Assembly (NCBI GenBank): GCA_900469445.1
Contig: UBXM01000046.1
Coordinates: 39,122 to 103,121 of the forward strand
Direction of reading: 5' to 3'
Origin: Hyphomicrobiales bacterium
GTDB taxonomy: Bacteria > Pseudomonadota > Alphaproteobacteria > Rhizobiales > Rhizobiaceae
Length of the DNA: 64,000 nt
Part shown: in pieces, positions 60,234-64,000 of the stretch
Layout: each line of letters starts with the position of its first letter
Numbering within the stretch: position 1 is the stretch's first letter
Made by a program: the position numbers and the translations under genes
The notes under the pieces: generated by a model
Database searches by the model: none
Seen by the model: only the letters and a program-made list of their open reading frames with translations
Told to the model about the DNA's origin: nothing

Positions 60234-61181
60234 ATGAGCATGAGCGAAACCACCATGCCCGGCAGAACCTATTCTGCGGCCAGACCACGTGCGACGCTGC
60301 AACGGCGAAAACGGTCGCTGAAGCACAGCAAGTGGCCGGTGCTGCTCCTTTTTCTGCCGCCGGCGCTGATGCTCTTCACCGTGCTCGTCATCCTGCCCAT
60401 GGGCGAGGCCGCCTGGTATTCCTTCTATAACTGGAACGGTTATGGCTTGCCTGAGCAATGGGTCGGCTGGCGCAATTACCAGCTGATCTTCCGCAACGGC
60501 GCATTCAGCCAGGCGCTGATCAACAATGGCATGATCGTGGTCGCCTCGATCCTGATCCAGATCCCGCTGGCTCTCTGGCTGGCGACGATGATTTCCAGTC
60601 GCATCCATGGCGCACTGTTTTTCCGGCTGATCTTCTTCCTGCCTTATGTTCTGGCGGATGTTGCAGCCGGCATGATCTGGCGTTTCGTTTATGACGGCGA
60701 TTTCGGTCTCGTCGGCGGCATTGCGCATCTGTTCGGCGCAGAGCCACCCTATTGGCTGGCCGATCGCGATACCGCCATGTACGCCATCCTCGGCGTCGTC
60801 ATCTGGAAATATTTCGGTTTTCACATGATGCTGTTCATTGCCGGCCTGCAGGCGATCGACAAGAGCGTGCTGGAAGCGGCCGATATCGACGGCGCCACCG
60901 GTTTCCAGAAATTTCGCCTGGTCACGCTGCCGCTGCTCGGCTCCACGGTACGCCTCTCCGTGTTCTTCGCGGTGGTCGGTTCGCTGCAACTGTTCGACAT
61001 GATCATGCCGCTCACCGGTGGTGGTCCGTCCAACTCCACGCAGACAATGGTGACCTTCCTCTACAATTTCGGGGTGACCCGCATGCAGGTCGGTTTCGGC
61101 AGCGCTGTCGGCGTCGTGCTGTTCGTCATCTGCGTCACGCTCGCCTTCAGCTACAAGCGGATATTCATGCGCCATGACTGA
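60234..61181 (+). CDS. CUT1-type ABC permease (MalF-like)
   Basis: A 315-residue permease with six predicted helices: PVLLLFLPPALMLFTVLVILPMGEAAWYSF at the N-terminus and AADIDGATGFQKFRLVTLPLLGST as the EAA loop. Three in-frame ATGs are close; the one at 60234 sits six bases after GAGGA. The stop overlaps the next permease by eight bases. Confidence 0.93.
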   Translation: MSMSETTMPGRTYSAARPRATLQRRKRSLKHSKWPVLLLFLPPALMLFTVLVILPMGEAAWYSFYNWNGYGLPEQWVGWRNYQLIFRNGAFSQALINNGMIVVASILIQIPLALWLATMISSRIHGALFFRLIFFLPYVLADVAAGMIWRFVYDGDFGLVGGIAHLFGAEPPYWLADRDTAMYAILGVVIWKYFGFHMMLFIAGLQAIDKSVLEAADIDGATGFQKFRLVTLPLLGSTVRLSVFFAVVGSLQLFDMIMPLTGGGPSNSTQTMVTFLYNFGVTRMQVGFGSAVGVVLFVICVTLAFSYKRIFMRHD

Positions 61182-62058
61182 TATCGCCACATCCCAGCCT
61201 ATCGATGCAGCAACGGCGCCCGGTTCCGGTCGTCGCCTGCGCACCGCCACGCAGATCTACATGTATGTGGCGCTCATTCTTGTCGCGGTCATCGTCGTGG
61301 TGCCGCTGATCAGCACGGCACTCGGCGGCTTCAAGACGCTGAGCGACCTGCGCGGCAACCCGTTCGGCATGCCCACGGAATGGCAATGGTCCAACTATGG
61401 CGATATCATCGTCAGCCAGCGTTATTGGCTGCAGATGGGCAATTCGCTGGTGATCGCGGTGCTTACCGTGTTCCTGACGCTGGCCTTCGGTGCCATGGCG
61501 GCCTTCTGCTTCGCCCATATCCGTTTTTTCGGCTCGGATTACCTGCTCAACTATTTTCTGATCGGGCTGATGTTTCCGGCCGCCACCGCCATCCTGCCGC
61601 TTTATATCCGCATCCGCGATCTCGGCCTCGTCGATACCTACTGGGGCGTAGTCCTGCCGCAGGTCGCCTTCGGCACCGGCATGAGCATCATGCTGTTCCG
61701 CAACTATTTTCGAAACCTGCCGTCGGAACTGTTCGATGCGGCCTTTGTCGATGGCTGCGGTTACATGCGCTTCTTCTGGCATGTCACCCTGCCGCTATCG
61801 CGGCCGATCATCGCCACCGTCGGCATCATTTCCTTCGTCGGCAGCTGGAACAGCTATATCCTGCCGCTGATCATGCTGAACTCCGAAAGCCGTTATCCCT
61901 GGCCGCTCGGCATCATGATCTATCGCGGTGAGTTCAATACCGAATGGCAGCTGGTTCTCGCCTTCATCACGCTCACCATCCTGCCCACCATCATCGTCTT
62001 TTTCCTTGCCCAGAAACACATCATCGCCGGCCTGACCGCCGGTGCGGTGAAATCCTGA
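61174..62058 (+). CDS. CUT1-type ABC permease (MalG-like)
   Basis: A 294-residue permease with six predicted helices (YMYVALILVAVIVVVPLIST first) and the EAA loop ELFDAAFVDGCGYMRFFWHVTLPLSRP. It pairs with the MalF-like permease. The ATPase gene follows 23 bases later. Confidence 0.94.
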   Translation: MTDIATSQPIDAATAPGSGRRLRTATQIYMYVALILVAVIVVVPLISTALGGFKTLSDLRGNPFGMPTEWQWSNYGDIIVSQRYWLQMGNSLVIAVLTVFLTLAFGAMAAFCFAHIRFFGSDYLLNYFLIGLMFPAATAILPLYIRIRDLGLVDTYWGVVLPQVAFGTGMSIMLFRNYFRNLPSELFDAAFVDGCGYMRFFWHVTLPLSRPIIATVGIISFVGSWNSYILPLIMLNSESRYPWPLGIMIYRGEFNTEWQLVLAFITLTILPTIIVFFLAQKHIIAGLTAGAVKS

Positions 62059-62081
62059 CACGCGGACCCGGAGGATCACAC

Positions 62082-63152
62082 ATGGCATCCGTAGAACTTC
62101 ACGAAGTCCGCAAGGCTTTTGGCGCACTCGAAGTCATTCATGGCGTTTCGCTGTCCATCGAGGACGGCGAGTTCGTGGCGCTGGTCGGCCCCTCCGGTTG
62201 CGGCAAGTCCACCCTGTTACGCATGATCGCCGGACTTGAGGATATTTCCGGCGGCGAGATCATCATCGATGACGCGGTCGTCAACGACCTGACGCCGCGC
62301 GAACGAAACATCGCCATGGTCTTTCAGTCCTACGCGCTTTATCCGCATATGACGGTGGCGGAAAACATGGGGTTTAATTTACGCCTTTCCGGTGCAAGCA
62401 AGACCGAGATTGCCGAGCGCGTGAATGAAGCGGCCCGCATGCTCGACCTTGTGCCGCTGATGGAGCGCAAACCCGCCCAGCTTTCCGGCGGCCAGCGCCA
62501 GCGCGTGGCCATGGGGCGAGCGATTGTGCGCAACCCGGCGGTCTTCCTCTTCGATGAACCACTCTCCAATCTCGATGCCAAGCTGCGCGTGCAGATGCGC
62601 TCCGAGATCAAGACCCTGCACCAGAAGGTCAAGACGACCTCCATCTATGTCACCCACGACCAGATCGAGGCGATGACGCTGGCCGACCGCATCGTCGTGC
62701 TCAATCAGGGCAGGGTGGAGCAGCAGGGCACGCCGATGGAGCTTTACAAAAATCCGGCCAATCTGTTCGTCGCGGCGTTTATCGGTTCGCCGGCCATGAA
62801 CCTGTTGGACGGTACGATCGATGCCGAAGGCGGCGAGACGGCGGTACGACTGACGGACGGCACGGCGATTCGTATCGCGCAGGACCGCAAGGTGAAACGT
62901 GGCCAGTCGATCAAGATCGGCCTGCGGCCCGAACACTTAAGCCCGGGCAAGACGGGCACGGCTTTGACCGGTCAGACGCTGCTTGTCGAGCCGACTGGTG
63001 CGCAGACGCATGTGATTTTCGATCTGGCAGGACAGCCGGTGACCGCGATTGTCGATGGCGAATATCCGCAGCGTTACGGTTCACCTTTCCATGCGAGCAT
63101 CGCGGCCGAGCAGGTGCATGTGTTCGACCGCGAAACCGGTGTTGCATTGTAG
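62082..63152 (+). CDS. CUT1-type ABC importer ATP-binding protein (MalK/UgpC-like)
   Basis: A 356-residue ATPase: Walker A GPSGCGKST near residue 39, Q-loop FQSYALYPHMTVAENMGF, signature LSGGQRQRVAMGRAI, Walker B VFLFDEPLSNLDAKLR. The C-terminal TOBE/MalK regulatory domain is complete (RPEHLSPG near residue 286). The start MASVELHEV follows GGAGGATC at 62082. Confidence 0.95.
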   Translation: MASVELHEVRKAFGALEVIHGVSLSIEDGEFVALVGPSGCGKSTLLRMIAGLEDISGGEIIIDDAVVNDLTPRERNIAMVFQSYALYPHMTVAENMGFNLRLSGASKTEIAERVNEAARMLDLVPLMERKPAQLSGGQRQRVAMGRAIVRNPAVFLFDEPLSNLDAKLRVQMRSEIKTLHQKVKTTSIYVTHDQIEAMTLADRIVVLNQGRVEQQGTPMELYKNPANLFVAAFIGSPAMNLLDGTIDAEGGETAVRLTDGTAIRIAQDRKVKRGQSIKIGLRPEHLSPGKTGTALTGQTLLVEPTGAQTHVIFDLAGQPVTAIVDGEYPQRYGSPFHASIAAEQVHVFDRETGVAL

Positions 63153-63514
63153 GATTTGCGGGCGATCGAAGGCGAATTAGCGACCAACGACATCGCTGCC
63201 GACTGTTTACCGGATCTGTCGGATCGAAGAACCGACTGCCCCTAGTACCGTGTGGCGTACTCTTGATGGCGCGGCGGTGAGAATTCGATCAGACCGACCG
63301 CGTTCCATCGCCGATGCAGCGGATCACTTCCTGAAGAAATGGGGGGTCCGATCTCCGCTCCCGTATTCGTCAATCCTGCCGCGCAAGTTTATGCCGCTAG
63401 ATAAGAATATAAGCCGGAGATACTCCAATTGCGGGTCGCTGGTTTGGGTGCCTTACATCACTCAAATCGGTCGAAGGTTCGTTTAATTCCAATAACTTAA
63501 CACCTCGCCATGCT
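63153..63514. other. Intergenic region between importer ATPase and LysR gene
   Basis: 362 bases between converging genes. A 78-codon open frame at 63250-63486 has no ribosome-binding site and no recognisable domain, and I do not support it as a gene. No clear hairpin or repeat was found. Confidence 0.5.
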
Positions 63515-64000
63515 TCAGTTTTCTATTCCAGCCCTAGGCATTTCCGCGGTAGTCACGCCCCACCGACGATGATCTAGGATGCTCTCAAGTCCACGATCCC
63601 AATACGGTTGATGCCCAAACCGACTGACAAGCCAGTCGATGAACACTCTCACTTTCGGTGCCAGTTCGCGAGAACTGGGATATAGCGCCCAAAGCGTCTG
63701 TGTTGAGATCAGCGGGTATTCGGGAAGGACTGGTACGAGGGCGCCAGATTGCAGCTCGTCCGATGCGCACCACGTGGCCATCAGAGCGATGCCAAGCCCG
63801 GCAGAAGCGGCATCGCGCACAGCAGTGCCGTCATTGATGCGCAGGCTCGGAGTAACACGTCGCTCGATTGCCGCCCCATCTTTCCCTCGAAACGTCCAGA
63901 GATCAAGCGTGCCGACGACGAGGCAGGTATGTTCTGCCAAGTCGTCGGGGGTGGTTGGTCGCCCGTGTCGCTCGAGATAATCGGGTGACGCGACCAGCAC
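63515..64000 (-). CDS. LysR-family regulator, C-terminal part (cut by right edge)
   Basis: 161 residues of a LysR effector domain, open to the right edge. LVASPDYLERHGRPTTPDDLAEHTCLV is the CrgA-subfamily motif at the start of subdomain II, RINDGTAVRDAASAGLGIALMATWCASDELQSGALVPVLPEY the ligand-binding part, and RELAPKVRVFIDWLVSRFG the last helix. The DNA-binding domain lies outside the window. Confidence 0.9.
   Translation of the reverse strand: MLVASPDYLERHGRPTTPDDLAEHTCLVVGTLDLWTFRGKDGAAIERRVTPSLRINDGTAVRDAASAGLGIALMATWCASDELQSGALVPVLPEYPLISTQTLWALYPSSRELAPKVRVFIDWLVSRFGHQPYWDRGLESILDHRRWGVTTAEMPRAGIEN

Noticed and set aside
58867..60288. 473-codon minus-strand open frame opposite the CUT1 binding protein
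   Set aside because: Antisense to a well-supported SBP gene; composition rich in Arg/Gly/Ala without domain features.
63250..63486. 78-codon open frame after the importer ATPase
   Set aside because: No Shine-Dalgarno sequence and no domain; sequence composition unlike its neighbours' coding pattern.
1..64000. CRISPR arrays, tRNA, rRNA, prophage or conjugation genes
   Set aside because: No regularly spaced repeats, cloverleaf or rRNA sequences, and no structural phage or transfer genes were recognised.

Overview
The window looks like a chromid, megaplasmid or accessory chromosomal region of a Rhizobiaceae-type alphaproteobacterium. The sequence is GC-rich and dense in ABC importers and sugar/polyol catabolism operons. 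It has a class III formaldehyde route, an XoxF-type methanol dehydrogenase and rhizobial-style intergenic palindromes. There is no rRNA, tRNA, CRISPR or replication gene. About 57 protein genes are supported, two of them cut by the window edges, plus one degenerate aldolase pseudogene and one transposase remnant.

Layout. (1) 1-18161, all on the minus strand: two importer systems, each ending in a luciferase-like (LLM) flavin monooxygenase. One is a dipeptide/nickel-type importer (SBP, two permeases, fused double ATPase). The other is a FecBCD-type importer followed by a ketopantoate-reductase-like protein, a TetR regulator, a DsbA-like isomerase, a rhodanese, a FAD-linked D-2-hydroxyacid dehydrogenase and a BisC-type molybdoenzyme. 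This reads as uptake and oxidative/reductive breakdown of organosulfur or similar compounds. A shared palindrome with core AGACCRGTCT lies ahead of both transporter operons and ahead of the TetR gene. (2) 18162-19711: non-coding DNA with a possible small RNA, then a frameshifted HpcH/HpaI aldolase pseudogene. (3) 19712-25331: tripartite tricarboxylate transporter genes (tctC; tctB-tctA), a fumarase-superfamily lyase and a GntR-type regulator with a palindromic operator.

(4) 25464-41284 is the highlight. It holds pqqABCDE (with a 31-codon pqqA) and, divergently, a PQQ-linked ABC exporter/importer operon (SBP, beta-propeller, acidic poly-Asp protein, ATPase, permease, exported protein) resembling the lanthanide-uptake (lut) clusters of methylotrophs. 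These are followed by a cytochrome c, two small conserved proteins, xoxF-xoxG-xoxJ, glutathione-dependent formaldehyde dehydrogenase and Gfa. Together these genes make PQQ, probably handle lanthanide, oxidise methanol in the periplasm and pass formaldehyde into the glutathione pathway. No TonB receptor, lanmodulin, S-formylglutathione hydrolase or formate dehydrogenase is in the window. XoxF has the extra Asp that marks lanthanide dependence. Three mutually complementary segments between xoxF and xoxG suggest RNA-level control.

(5) 41391-42058: transposase remnant with repeated end-like motifs. (6) 42251-49921: AraC regulator, ribose-type ABC importer, ribitol-dehydrogenase-like SDR, FGGY ribulokinase-like kinase and a second SDR, forming a polyol (ribitol-like) catabolic operon. 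(7) 50043-55424: LysR regulator, SnoaL-like protein, SDR, an OhrR-like MarR regulator, an exported alpha/beta hydrolase and a GMC oxidoreductase. (8) 55604-63152: ThuA-like protein, Gfo/Idh/MocA dehydrogenase and ROK repressor, divergent from a CUT1 sugar ABC importer (SBP, two permeases, ATPase). (9) A LysR gene runs off the right edge.
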